Shown one piece after another: positions 8,164 to 17,287 of a DNA stretch of 64,000 nt (the stretch's first letter is position 1; every line of letters begins with the position of its first letter). Origin of the DNA: Nonomuraea sp. SYSU D8015. Its GTDB lineage: Bacteria > Actinomycetota > Actinomycetes > Streptosporangiales > Streptosporangiaceae. The stretch covers positions 150,907 to 214,906 of the forward strand of contig NZ_MU084032.1 in the NCBI RefSeq assembly GCF_008065375.1, given 5' to 3'. The notes under the pieces are model-generated. The model ran no database searches. It had not been told where the DNA came from and saw nothing but the letters and a program-made list of their open reading frames with translations. The position numbers were made by a program, and so were the translations under genes.

Positions 8164-9579
8164 ATGACTCACGGCCCCGAAAGGCTCCAGACTGACGGCC
8201 ATCTGGAGTTCACGTCGGCGCGCGGACGGTGGGTGCTGGTGGCGACCGTGCTCGGGTCCGGGCTGGCGATGCTCGACAGCACCGTGGTGAACGTCGCGCT
8301 GCCGTTCCTCGGTCGGGAGCTCGACGCGGGCATGGACGGGCTGCAGTGGACGATCAACGCCTACACGCTCACCCTGGCCGGGCTGATCCTGCTGGGCGGC
8401 TCCCTCGGCGACCGCTACGGGCGGCGGCGCGTCTTCCTCGTCGGCACGGTGTGGTTCGCCGTGGCGTCCGCGTTGTGCGGGCTGGCGCCGAACATCGAGT
8501 TCCTGATCGCGGCCAGGGCGCTGCAGGGCATCGGAGGGGCGCTGCTGACGCCGGGGTCGCTGGCGATCATTCAGGCGTCGTTCGTGCGCGGGGACCGGCC
8601 GCGGGCGGTCGGGGCGTGGTCGGGGCTGGGCGGGGTGGCCGCCGCGATCGGGCCGCTGCTGGGCGGGTGGCTGGTGCAGACGGTCGGGTGGCGGTGGGCG
8701 TTCCTGATCAACCTGCCGTTCGCGCTGCTGGTCGTGCTCGTCGCGCTGCGGCACGTGCCCGAGAGCAGGGACGAGCAGGCGGTGGGGCGGTTCGACGTGC
8801 TCGGGTCGGTGCTGGCGGCGCTGGCGCTGGCCGGGATCACCTACGGGCTGATCCAGACGGGCGCGGCGGTGCCGCTGATCGCCGGGCTGGCGCTGGGGGT
8901 GGCGTTCGTGGCGGTCGAGATCCGCAGGTCGCCGGATGCGCTGGTGCCGGTGGGGATCTTCCGCAACCACGTGTTCACGGCCGTGAACGTGGTCACGCTG
9001 ATCATGTACGCGGCCATGGGCGTGGTGTTCTTCCTGCTGGTGGTGCAGCTGCAGGTGGTGTCGGGGTTCTCGCCCATCGCGGCGGGGCTGGCGGTGTTGC
9101 CGGCGACGATCTTGATGATGCTGCTGTCGGCACGGGCCGGCGAGGTCGCCAAGCGGTACGGGCCGCGCTGGCCGATGACGATCGGGATCCTGGTGGCCGG
9201 GGCGGGGTTCCTGTGGATGAGCACGATCGGGTTCGGAGCGTCGTACCTGCTGCAGGTGCTGCCCGCGGTGTCGGTGTTCGGGCTGGGGTTGTCGGCGGCG
9301 GTCGCGCCGCTGACCTCGACCGTGCTGGCCACCGCCGAGGAGCGTTACGCGGGCACCGCCAGCGGCGTCAACAACGCGGTGGCGCGCACCGGGAGCCTGC
9401 TGGCCGTGGCCGCGGTGCCGCCCATGGTGGGGCTGGTGGGCGAGGCGTTCCGGAATCCGCCGGTGTTCGACGCCGGATTCCGGCTGGCGATGCTGATCAG
9501 CGCCGGGATGATGGTGGTGTCGGCGCTGATCACGTTCCTCACGATCAGGACGAACGTCCTGGCCGCCGACGGCGACTGA
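8164..9579 (+). CDS. MFS drug exporter, DHA2 (EmrB/QacA) family
   Basis: Proton-coupled inner-membrane exporter with 14 predicted membrane segments, about 471 residues. TM1 contains the family signature LDSTVVNVALP, loop 2-3 has GGSLGDRYGRRRVF, and motif C-like LGGVAAAIGPLLGG sits in TM5. DHA2 members export cationic drugs, dyes or natural products. It follows a TetR gene. The ATG at 8164 is preferred over the in-frame GTG at 8155 because it aligns with the short cytosolic tail usual in the family. It ends 14 bases before the convergent P450. Confidence 0.92.
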   Translation: MTHGPERLQTDGHLEFTSARGRWVLVATVLGSGLAMLDSTVVNVALPFLGRELDAGMDGLQWTINAYTLTLAGLILLGGSLGDRYGRRRVFLVGTVWFAVASALCGLAPNIEFLIAARALQGIGGALLTPGSLAIIQASFVRGDRPRAVGAWSGLGGVAAAIGPLLGGWLVQTVGWRWAFLINLPFALLVVLVALRHVPESRDEQAVGRFDVLGSVLAALALAGITYGLIQTGAAVPLIAGLALGVAFVAVEIRRSPDALVPVGIFRNHVFTAVNVVTLIMYAAMGVVFFLLVVQLQVVSGFSPIAAGLAVLPATILMMLLSARAGEVAKRYGPRWPMTIGILVAGAGFLWMSTIGFGASYLLQVLPAVSVFGLGLSAAVAPLTSTVLATAEERYAGTASGVNNAVARTGSLLAVAAVPPMVGLVGEAFRNPPVFDAGFRLAMLISAGMMVVSALITFLTIRTNVLAADGD

Positions 9580-9593
9580 GACGACTGAGACGG

Positions 9594-10823
9594 CTAGAAG
9601 GTGAACGCCTGACTGCGGACGCTGTTGTCGAAGTTCGACAGCAGCAGCTCCGGCTCGCCAACCGAGCGGATGCCGGGGAGCCGGGTCAGCAGCTCGCGGA
9701 ACATCGTGCGCATCTCCTGCCTGGCGAGGTTGGCGCCCAGGCAGAAGTGCGGCCCGGGGCCGCCGAAGCCGACGTGCGGCTTGGTGTCGCGGGTGATGTC
9801 GAACGTGTCCGCGTCCGGGAAGACCGACTCGTCCCGGTTGGCGGAGCCGTAGAAAAGCACGACCTTGTCGCCCTTCTTCAGCTCCAGCCCCCGCAGCGAG
9901 TAGTCCTCGGTGACCGTGCGGCGGAACTGCATGATCGGGGAGACGTAGCGGACCATCTCCTCGATCGCGCCGTTGATGTGCGTGTCGAAGTCGCTCATCA
10001 GCAGCTCGCGCTGCGCCGGGTTGTCGGTGAGGAGCTTGATGCCGTGCGCCATCGTGTTGCGCGCGGTCTCGTTGCCCGCGACCAGCAGCAGCGCGAAGAA
10101 CGAGCCGAGCTCCTTGTCGGTCAGCTTCTCCCCGTCGGGGTTGGCGTTGACCAGGAGGGAGACCAGGTCGCCCTTGGGGTTGGCGACGCGCTCGTGACCG
10201 AGCTTGATGACCATGCGCTGCAGGGCCAGCAGGGCCAGCATGTTCTGGCCGGCCATCTGGACGCTGCGGGCCAGGCTGGGGCGCACGCCGGTGTAGGCGG
10301 TGGAGATGTCCACGTGCTGGTGGACCTTCTCCCGGAGCTCGTGCGGGATGTCCAGCATGTCGCAGATGACGTGGATGGGCAGGCGGGCGGCGACCTGGGT
10401 GACGAAGTCGCGCGGGCCCTCCTTGATCACGTCGTCGACGATGCGGGCGCAGGCGGCCTCGATGTCGCTCTGCAGATTGGCCAGCATCTTCGGGCTGAAC
10501 GAGCGGGTCACGATGCGGCGCAGGCGGGCGTGGCGCGGGTCGTCCATGTTGACCATCGACTCGCCGAACACCTGCTTCACCCAGCCGGGCGGCTCGGGGT
10601 TGGTGACGGCGGGCTCGCTGGAGAAGATCTTGGGGTTGCGGCTGGCCTCGACCACGTCCGCGTGCCGTACGAGGGCGTAGAAACCCTTGCCGGAGCGCAG
10701 GAGCGGCACTTTCTTCTCCGGGAAGAACACCGGATGCTCCAGTTGCCGGAGCCGAGCGAACGCCTCATTCCGCTCTTTGAGCGGCTTACGCCAGAAATCG
10801 AGATCAGCGAGGTCGATGTCCAC
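9594..10823 (-). CDS. cytochrome P450
   Basis: Heme-thiolate monooxygenase of 409 aa, a normal bacterial class I length. The I-helix oxygen-binding motif LLLVAGNETARNTM, the K-helix region, and the heme-binding loop FGGPGPHFCLGANLA with the Cys ligand are all intact. AGNET in place of AGxDT is typical of actinobacterial P450s in the CYP124/125/142 neighbourhood, which oxidise methyl-branched lipids and sterol side chains; that subfamily link is an inference. No ferredoxin gene is adjacent. The start is GTG 10823; the open frame continues far upstream but is not coding there. Confidence 0.93.
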   Translation of the reverse strand: MDIDLADLDFWRKPLKERNEAFARLRQLEHPVFFPEKKVPLLRSGKGFYALVRHADVVEASRNPKIFSSEPAVTNPEPPGWVKQVFGESMVNMDDPRHARLRRIVTRSFSPKMLANLQSDIEAACARIVDDVIKEGPRDFVTQVAARLPIHVICDMLDIPHELREKVHQHVDISTAYTGVRPSLARSVQMAGQNMLALLALQRMVIKLGHERVANPKGDLVSLLVNANPDGEKLTDKELGSFFALLLVAGNETARNTMAHGIKLLTDNPAQRELLMSDFDTHINGAIEEMVRYVSPIMQFRRTVTEDYSLRGLELKKGDKVVLFYGSANRDESVFPDADTFDITRDTKPHVGFGGPGPHFCLGANLARQEMRTMFRELLTRLPGIRSVGEPELLLSNFDNSVRSQAFTF

Positions 10824-11153
10824 CCGTCTATCCTGGCACGTTCCCACGGTGGTAAAGCGTCTTCCGCTCAGCCGAGCCCGGAAAGCGATCCGGTGGAAGC
10901 CGAGGCCGCATCCGTCCGGCTGAGCCGGGCAGACCGCGGCCGAGAACCGCGTTTTCGGGGCCTGACCCGCCTTCCAGGATGGAGTGCGGCTCTGGAGCCA
11001 CCGCCCGGCCGGACGCTGTCCCGTTGGTGCGGACACCAATGGGGGCGGGGGCCGGACCGCCCGACCACAGTTCCACGGGAGGCCATAGGTTCGCATAGCG
11101 AGCGCCAGCAACAGTTCATACCCTGGTCGCGCACGGTGGAGATACCTGTAGGT
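10824..11153. other. divergent intergenic region, P450 / FG-GAP
   Basis: 330 bases that must hold the two divergent promoters. No confident -35/-10 pair or long palindrome was recognised. The open frames crossing it continue from neighbouring genes' antisense strands and have no ribosome sites. Confidence 0.5.
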
Positions 11154-12533
11154 ATGAATGCGTTGCTCGCCGCCTGCTTGGTTCTCCCCCTCGCCTCCGG
11201 TACGTCTCCCGCCGCGGTTCGCGCGTGCGGCGGGCACCCGCTCGACTTCGACGGCGACGGCCGCCCGGACCTGGCCGTGGCCGCGCCCTACGACGACGTC
11301 CGGGCCGGTTCGGTGACCGTGATGTACGGGAACGGGAAGAAGGTCAAGCTCACCCAGGGGGACGGCGCGGAGCGGGGCGACTCGTTCGGCTCCGCGCTGG
11401 CCGTGGGCGACTTCAACGGGGACAAGTGCGCCGACCTGGCCGTCGGGGTGTCGGAGGAGTTCGCCGGGGAGCGGGTGTCCGGCGGCGACGGGAACGGGGT
11501 CGTCCAGCTCTTCGACGGGTCGGTGGACGGGCTCGTCAAGGGCAAGGAGCTGGCGCCGGCCAAGCCGTCGAGCGACCGGTTCGGCGCCTCGCTGGCCGCC
11601 GGTGACCTCGACGGGGACGGCCGCGACGAGCTCGCCGTGGGCGCGCCCAGCCACCGATCGGGCGGGGCGGTCACGGTGTACTGGATGAAGGGGAGCAAGC
11701 CGTACCAGATCACGCAGAAGACGCGGTGGGTGCGGCAGCGGGCCGGTGTGACCGACCAGTGGGGGGCCTCGCTCGCGACCGGGGACTTCGACGGGGACGG
11801 CCGCGACGAGCTGGCCGTCGGGGCGCCTGCCGACAGCGTCCGGCTGGACGGGCAGGGGTCGGTGACGGTCATCGACGTACGGGCCCGGCGGGCGCGGCAG
11901 CTCACCCAGAGCAGCCCGGGCATCAAGGGCGCGTCGGAGAAGTGGGACGCGTTCGGGGCGTCGCTGGCCACCGGCGACTTCAACGGCGACGGCAAGTCCG
12001 ACCTGGCCATCGGCGTGCCGGGCGAGGGGATCACCAAGAACCAGCGCGCCCTGGACTACGGGGACGGCACCGTGGACGTCCTGTACGGCTCCCGCAGCGG
12101 ACTGCGTACGGACAAGACGGAGGCGTGGTCGCAGAACTCGCTCGACGGCAAGCCGCGCTACTACGACCGGTTCGGGGCGTCGCTGGCGGCGGGGGACTTC
12201 AACGGCGACGGCAGGGACGAGCTGGCCATCGGCGTGCCCGGCGAGCGGGCCGTCCAGGTGCTGCAGGGGCGCTCCTCGGGCGGGCTCACCCGGGTCGGGA
12301 ACCTGCTGATCAAGGGCAAGGGGCGCGACTTCGGCGCGTCGCTGGCCGTGCTCCCGCTGGCCGAGCGCTACCGGCCGCTGGAGAGGCGGCGCCCGCTCCA
12401 CGCACTCGTGGTGGCCGCCCCCGACCAGGGACTGGTGATGTACGCGCCGGGCTCCAGGAAGCCGGGCCTGCGGATGGGCAAGGTCCGCCAGCTCAGCAAG
12501 GGCAGCGGCCTGTACGGCTACGCCTTCGGCTGA
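11154..12533 (+). CDS. secreted FG-GAP/integrin-like beta-propeller protein
   Basis: Exported protein with a signal peptide (MNALLAACLVLPLASGTSPA) followed by six or seven FG-GAP blades. Calcium-loop motifs DFDGDGRPDLAV, DFNGDKCADLAV, DLDGDGRDELAV, DFDGDGRDELAV, DFNGDGKSDLAI and DFNGDGRDELAI recur at about 60-70 residue spacing, each preceded by FGxSLAxG. This is the integrin-alpha-like fold of actinomycete cell-surface proteins; no catalytic domain is visible. The ATG at 11154 is chosen because the signal peptide starts there. The 3' end overlaps the convergent kinase gene by 16 bases. Confidence 0.88.
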   Translation: MNALLAACLVLPLASGTSPAAVRACGGHPLDFDGDGRPDLAVAAPYDDVRAGSVTVMYGNGKKVKLTQGDGAERGDSFGSALAVGDFNGDKCADLAVGVSEEFAGERVSGGDGNGVVQLFDGSVDGLVKGKELAPAKPSSDRFGASLAAGDLDGDGRDELAVGAPSHRSGGAVTVYWMKGSKPYQITQKTRWVRQRAGVTDQWGASLATGDFDGDGRDELAVGAPADSVRLDGQGSVTVIDVRARRARQLTQSSPGIKGASEKWDAFGASLATGDFNGDGKSDLAIGVPGEGITKNQRALDYGDGTVDVLYGSRSGLRTDKTEAWSQNSLDGKPRYYDRFGASLAAGDFNGDGRDELAIGVPGERAVQVLQGRSSGGLTRVGNLLIKGKGRDFGASLAVLPLAERYRPLERRRPLHALVVAAPDQGLVMYAPGSRKPGLRMGKVRQLSKGSGLYGYAFG

Positions 12534-14098
12534 CGGCCTGGATCCACACCGGCCCGCTCGCCCGCCCCGCCGGTCGACTCCCCTGCCCTGCCGTTCGACT
12601 CGGCCGCCCCGCCGGTCGACTCCCCGGCTCCGCCGATCGGTTCGGCGGCCCCGCCGGTCGGCAGGATCACCCGGAACAAGGCCCCCTTGCCGGGCTCCCC
12701 CTCCGCCACGATGAATCCGCCGTGCGCCTCCACGAGCGTCGCCGCGATCGACAGCCCCAGCCCCGACCCGCCCGTGCTGCGCGCCGGATCAGCCCGGTAG
12801 AACCGCTCGAACACCCGCTCCGCGACCTCGGGCGGGAACCCGGGCCCCTCGTCGGCCACCTCCACCACGGCCTGCTCCCCTCGCACGCCGACCCGCACCT
12901 GGAACGGCGTGCCCGGCGGCGTGTGCGTGAGCGCGTTGGTCACGAGGTTGCCGAGCACCTGCCCGAGCCGTACCTCGTCCCCGGTCACCACGACGTCGCC
13001 CTCTCCCCCGAACAGCCGCACCAGCTCGATCCTCCGGTCGGGCGCCAGCGTCTGGGCGTCGATCACCGTCGTGGCCGCCAGGCTGAGCAGGTCAACGGGG
13101 CGCATGGCCAGCTCCCGCCGCTGGTCGAGCCGGGCCAGCAGCAGCATGTCCTCCACCAGCAGCCCCATCCTGGCCGCCTGCCCCTCGATGCGGCCCAGCA
13201 GCCGCAGGGCCTCGGCCGGGTCCTTCTCCTCCCCCAGCCGGTACAGCTCCGCGAACCCCCTGATCGACGTCAGCGGCGTGCGCAGCTCGTGCGAGGCGTC
13301 GGCCATGAACCGGCGCATCAGCTCCTCCGACCGCCTGGCGGCCGTGGCGGAGCGGCGGGCCGACTCGGCCGCCTCCTCCCGCTCGCGCACGGCCGACTCG
13401 ATCCTGGCCAGCATGGTGTTGAGCGCGCGGCCGAGCTTGCCGACCTCCGTGGTGCCCGCCCAGAGCGGCACCCGGCGCGACAGGTCGCCGCCCGCGATGT
13501 CCTTGGCCGTACGCGCGATCTCGCGGAGCGGCCGCAGGCTGCGGCGTACCACCCAATGGCAGGCGAACCCGAGCACGACCAGCGTGCCGCCGCCGGCCAC
13601 CGCCACGATGAGGAGAAGCTGCGAGACCGTGCCGTCCACGTCGCTGAGGCTGACGGCGATCACCCGGCTCTGGCCCCCGCGCCCCAGCGCGGCGACGACC
13701 CGCCACGCCGGGCCGCCGGCGGCCCGCGACTCGACGGTGAACGGGCGGCCTCCGCGCGCGGCGACGTCGGCGGCGGTCAGCCGGGGCAGAGCGGGCCGGT
13801 GGTCCTCGGTCGACTCGCTGACCGTCCTGACCAGGATCCCGGACGAGTCCAGCACCACCACGTGGAACAGGCCGAAGAAACGCTCGGGCCGGGCGATCCC
13901 CGGGCGCGGCTCGGGCGGCGGGGGCAGGTCGCGCGGGCTGCTGGCCGCGCGAAGCTGCTGGTCGACGCGCTCGACGAGGTAGCCGCGCAGCAGCCGCACG
14001 GCGAACAGGCCGGTCAGCGTGATGGCGAGGGTGACCAGCAGCAGGGTCGCCGACACCAGCCGCAGCCAGAGCGGGGTCCGGGCCAGATGTTTCCTCAT
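12518..14098 (-). CDS. OmpR-class sensor histidine kinase
   Basis: Transmembrane sensor with TM1 (about 12-36), an extracytoplasmic sensor loop (about 37-155), TM2 (about 160-185), HAMP, HisKA with DASHELRTPLTSIRG (phospho-His near 270), and HATPase with NALTHTPPG, DEGPGFPP and GGSGLGLSIA. The last 45 residues after the ATPase are a Gly/Glu/Ser-rich tail of GGAGEST-type repeats, not part of the family fold. The start overlaps the stop of the upstream regulator (ATGA), so the two are co-translated. The downstream export genes suggest an envelope or antimicrobial-stress signal. Confidence 0.93.
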   Translation of the reverse strand: MRKHLARTPLWLRLVSATLLLVTLAITLTGLFAVRLLRGYLVERVDQQLRAASSPRDLPPPPEPRPGIARPERFFGLFHVVVLDSSGILVRTVSESTEDHRPALPRLTAADVAARGGRPFTVESRAAGGPAWRVVAALGRGGQSRVIAVSLSDVDGTVSQLLLIVAVAGGGTLVVLGFACHWVVRRSLRPLREIARTAKDIAGGDLSRRVPLWAGTTEVGKLGRALNTMLARIESAVREREEAAESARRSATAARRSEELMRRFMADASHELRTPLTSIRGFAELYRLGEEKDPAEALRLLGRIEGQAARMGLLVEDMLLLARLDQRRELAMRPVDLLSLAATTVIDAQTLAPDRRIELVRLFGGEGDVVVTGDEVRLGQVLGNLVTNALTHTPPGTPFQVRVGVRGEQAVVEVADEGPGFPPEVAERVFERFYRADPARSTGGSGLGLSIAATLVEAHGGFIVAEGEPGKGALFRVILPTGGAAEPIGGAGESTGGAAESNGRAGESTGGAGERAGVDPGRQPKA

Positions 14099-14787
14099 AT
14101 GCGGGGCGGGCGCAGGATGTAGCCGACCCCGCGCAGGGTGTGCAGGTATTTGCGGTCGCCGGTGTCGACCTTCCTGCGCAGGTAGGACACGTACGACTCG
14201 ACGAGGCCGACGTCGGTGCGCCAGTCGCCGTTCCAGACGTGGTCGAGGATCTGGGTCTTCGACAGGACCCGGCCCACGTTGAGCATGAAGTACTGCAGCA
14301 GCCTGAACTCCGTCGGCGACAGCCGCACGGGGACGCCGTCGCGCCAGACCTCGTGGGTCTCCTCATCCAGCTCCAGGTCGGCCACGCGCAGCCGGTTCGG
14401 CGGCGGCGTGCCCCTGCGGGTCCTGCGGAGCACGGCCCGGATCCGGGCGATGACCTCCTCCAGGCTGAACGGCTTGGTCACGTAGTCCTCGCCGAGTCCC
14501 AGCCCGGCGAGGCGGTCCTCGGGCGTGTCCTTGGCGGTCACGAACAGCACCGGGACGCGACGGCCGCGCGAGCGCAGCCTTCCCGCGACCGTCAGGCCGT
14601 CGAGGTCGGGCAGCATGACGTCGAGCATCACCAGGTCGGGCGAGCTCTCCTCTGCCACCCGCAGCGCCTCCTTGCCGTCGGCCGCGGTCAGCACCTCGAA
14701 CCCGGCCATGCGCAGGCTGGCCGAGAACAGCTCCCTGATGTTGGGCTCGTCGTCGACCACCAGCAGCCTGGCCTCGGGCTCGCTCAT
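14095..14787 (-). CDS. OmpR/PhoB-family response regulator
   Basis: Receiver domain (1-120) with VVDDEPNIRELF, the phospho-acceptor in VMLDVMLPDLDG near residue 55, and VTAKDT, followed by a winged-helix DNA-binding domain (about 135-228) ending in DRKYLHTLRGVGYIL. Linked by 4-bp overlaps to the kinase downstream and to the DUF5666 gene upstream, so it sits inside the same transcription unit as the MacB-like exporter, which it probably regulates. Confidence 0.94.
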   Translation of the reverse strand: MSEPEARLLVVDDEPNIRELFSASLRMAGFEVLTAADGKEALRVAEESSPDLVMLDVMLPDLDGLTVAGRLRSRGRRVPVLFVTAKDTPEDRLAGLGLGEDYVTKPFSLEEVIARIRAVLRRTRRGTPPPNRLRVADLELDEETHEVWRDGVPVRLSPTEFRLLQYFMLNVGRVLSKTQILDHVWNGDWRTDVGLVESYVSYLRRKVDTGDRKYLHTLRGVGYILRPPRI

Positions 14788-15290
14788 CGCGGGCCTCCCC
14801 CAGGGCCTCCCTGAGTGATGGAGGCGGCGGTCACGGAGCCGTCGTCGCCCGGCCGGCCGCGGACCGTGACCGTGGTGCCCGCCTTCAGGTCGGACACCTT
14901 GCCCGGCGTGGCGATCTGGACGGTGGTCTGGTCGGTGGTGTTCACGGTGACGGTGGCGCCGTCCATGGTCTTGACGTAGACCTTGCCGCCCTCGACCTTC
15001 TCGACCGTGCCGGTCGTGCCGCCGCCCATGCGCTGGGCGAGCCCGCCCTGCCGGTCGGCGTACCCGGGGGGCGCCTGCTGCTGGGCGTACCCGCCGCCGC
15101 CCGCGAGGCGCTGCGGCGCCGCCTGGGCGGTCGCCGACAGCTTGCCGGCCTGGAGGCCGATGAGGATCCCCGCGACCAGGACGACGCCGGCGGCCAGCGC
15201 CAGCGTGAGCTTGGACATGCCCTTGGCGGGCCGGACGGCGAGCTCCTCCCGCAGGTCGTCGGGGTACGGCGAGGAGTCGAGCTGGGCCAT
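14784..15290 (-). CDS. membrane-anchored DUF5666-like protein
   Basis: 168 aa: a cytosolic N-terminus, one membrane segment (about 27-48), a Gln/Gly/Pro-rich linker, and a small beta domain with GTVEKVEGGKVYVKTMDG and LKAGTTVTVRG, as in DUF5666/OB-like proteins found beside actinobacterial two-component and ABC genes. No catalytic residues are evident. It may be an extracytoplasmic accessory of the adjacent exporter. It overlaps the response-regulator start by 4 bp. Confidence 0.75.
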   Translation of the reverse strand: MAQLDSSPYPDDLREELAVRPAKGMSKLTLALAAGVVLVAGILIGLQAGKLSATAQAAPQRLAGGGGYAQQQAPPGYADRQGGLAQRMGGGTTGTVEKVEGGKVYVKTMDGATVTVNTTDQTTVQIATPGKVSDLKAGTTVTVRGRPGDDGSVTAASITQGGPGGGPR

Positions 15291-15314
15291 GTGCGTCTCC
15301 TTACTCGTGGCGCC

Positions 15315-16550
15315 CTACTCATGGCGCAGGGCCTGGATCGGCCTGAGCTTGGCCGCCCGGTTGGCGGGGTAACTGCCGAAGAACAGCCCGATCCCCACCG
15401 ACACACCCAGTGCCAGCGCGACCGACGACGGCACGAGGACCGGCTCGATGCCGGCGATGGCGAACCTGGTCCCCACGAACGCCACCAGCACCCCCGACAG
15501 CCCGCCGACCAGGCTCAGCAACGTGGCCTCCAGCAGGAACTGGCCCAGGATCGCGCTCCTGGGCGCGCCGATCGCCTTGCGGATGCCGATCTCGCGGGTG
15601 CGCTCGGTGACGGTCACCAGCATGATGTTCGTGATGCCGATGCCCCCCACCAGGAGCGAGATCGCGGCGACGGCGCCGAGCAGCACGGTGAAGGTGCCGG
15701 TCGCGGCGCTGACGGTCTCCTGGAGCGTGGCCTGGTTGAGTATGCGGTAGTCGGGGTTGTTCGCGGTGATGCCATGTCGCTGGTTGAGGATAGCGGTGAC
15801 CTCCGACTGCGCCGTCGTGGTGGTCTCCGCGCCGGTGGCCTGGACGACGATCGAGCTGAGCGAGCCGAAGCCGCTGAGGCTCTGCTGCACGGCCGGCAGC
15901 GGCGCGATGGCCACGTCGTCGGCGTCCTGCATGCCGGTGGAGCCGGCCTCCTTCAGCACGCCGACCACCGTGAACGGCACGCCGGACACGCTGACCTGCC
16001 GGCCGATCGGGTCCGCGGCCCCGAACAGCTCCTCCACGACGGTCTGGCCGAGCACCACGACCTTCCTGGCGGCCAGCACGTCGTCGTTGAAGAAGTAGGT
16101 GCCCTTCGTCACGGGCTTGTTCGTTGCCTCGAAGTAGCTGGGGTACGTGCCGACGAACTGCGCGATCGCGTGGCCGGCGGCCCCGTACGCCGCCGTCTGG
16201 GAGGAGGCGTTCACCACGGGCGAGACGGACTTGACCGAGGGGGCGAGGGTCTTGTCGGTCAGCGCCTTGGCGTCGGCCAGGCTGAGCTGCCTGGCCTGTG
16301 TGCGCGGCCCGGTGTTCCCGGCGGCGCCGCCGCCTCCGCCGCCTCCCGAGAAGGACGGGGAGATCGTGAGCGTGTTCGCGCCGAGGCGCTGGATGTTCTG
16401 CTGGATGCTGCGCGAGGAGCCCTCGCCGATCGCGACCAGCAGGATCACCGCGGCCACGCCGATGAGGATGCCGAGCGTGGTCAGCGAGCTGCGCAGCTTG
16501 TTGGCCAGCAGGCCGCGCAGCGCGAAGCGGAGGATCTCGAGCTGGTTCAC
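15315..16550 (-). CDS. MacB-type ABC transporter permease
   Basis: FtsX/MacB-family permease of 411 aa. It has an N-terminal membrane helix (about 20-45), a MacB_PCD periplasmic-type core (about 50-270), then three membrane segments in the FtsX domain, with GGIGITNIML and VTERTREIGIRKAIGA as the well-known family motif. These permeases do not form a channel but drive substrate export with an adaptor through mechanotransmission. It overlaps the ATPase gene by 4 bp and is part of one operon with the ATPase and adaptor. Confidence 0.93.
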   Translation of the reverse strand: MNQLEILRFALRGLLANKLRSSLTTLGILIGVAAVILLVAIGEGSSRSIQQNIQRLGANTLTISPSFSGGGGGGGAAGNTGPRTQARQLSLADAKALTDKTLAPSVKSVSPVVNASSQTAAYGAAGHAIAQFVGTYPSYFEATNKPVTKGTYFFNDDVLAARKVVVLGQTVVEELFGAADPIGRQVSVSGVPFTVVGVLKEAGSTGMQDADDVAIAPLPAVQQSLSGFGSLSSIVVQATGAETTTTAQSEVTAILNQRHGITANNPDYRILNQATLQETVSAATGTFTVLLGAVAAISLLVGGIGITNIMLVTVTERTREIGIRKAIGAPRSAILGQFLLEATLLSLVGGLSGVLVAFVGTRFAIAGIEPVLVPSSVALALGVSVGIGLFFGSYPANRAAKLRPIQALRHE

Positions 16551-17287
16551 AGGGCCGCCATCCTCGGGGGCACGCCCTCGACGGGGGCCTGCCTGCGGTC
16601 CTCCACGATCTCGCCGTCCACCAGCCTGATCACCCGTTTGGCGTGGGCCGCCACGTCGTTTTCGTGGGTGATGAGCACGATCGTGCGGCCGGACTCGCTG
16701 AGCCGGTCCAGGATCTGCAGGACGTCCTTGGTGGATGTGGTGTCGAGGTTGCCCGTCGGCTCGTCGGCCAGCAGCAGCGCGGGCGCGGTGACCAGCGCCC
16801 TGGCGACGGCCACGCGCTGCTGCTGGCCGCCGGAGAGCTGGTTCGGCTCGTGGTGCACGCGGTCGCTCAGGCCGACCTGCTCCAGCGCGGCCAGCGCCCG
16901 GGCGCGCCGCTCCGCCTGGCCGACGCCGCCGTACACGAGGGGCAGCTCGACGTTGGCCAGCGCGCTCATGCGCGGGATCAGGTTGAACGACTGGAAGACG
17001 AACCCCACGCGGCGGTTGCGCAGGATGGCGAGCTGGTGCTCGTCCAGGCTGCCCACGTCGGCGCCGTCGATCAGGTACGTGCCGGAGGTGGGGACGTCGA
17101 GGCAGCCGAGGATGTTCATGAGCGTGGACTTTCCGGAGCCTGAGGCGCCCATGATGGCGACGTAGTCGCCGCGTTCGACGTCCAGGCTGACGCCGCGCAG
17201 GGCGCGGACCTTGGCGTCGCCGTCGCCGTACTCCTTGACGAGGTCCCTGACCCGCAGGACCGGCGCGGGGCTGTCCGGTGATGTCAT
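16547..17287 (-). CDS. MacB/LolD-type ABC transporter ATPase
   Basis: 246-aa nucleotide-binding subunit. Walker A GASGSGKST (near 47), Q-loop FQSFNLIP, signature LSGGQQQRVA (near 151), Walker B LLLADEPTG and the switch His in LITHEN are all present, with the NLDTTST spacing typical of MacB/LolD. It powers the downstream permease. The start ATG 17287 overlaps the adaptor stop by 4 bp. The open frame upstream of it is antisense noise. Confidence 0.95.
   Translation of the reverse strand: MTSPDSPAPVLRVRDLVKEYGDGDAKVRALRGVSLDVERGDYVAIMGASGSGKSTLMNILGCLDVPTSGTYLIDGADVGSLDEHQLAILRNRRVGFVFQSFNLIPRMSALANVELPLVYGGVGQAERRARALAALEQVGLSDRVHHEPNQLSGGQQQRVAVARALVTAPALLLADEPTGNLDTTSTKDVLQILDRLSESGRTIVLITHENDVAAHAKRVIRLVDGEIVEDRRQAPVEGVPPRMAAL

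Noticed and set aside
8229..12533. A 1434-residue plus-strand open frame running through MFS, P450 and FG-GAP regions.
   Set aside because: Only the part from 11154 is a protein (FG-GAP repeats with signal peptide). The rest is out of frame with the MFS gene or antisense to the P450.
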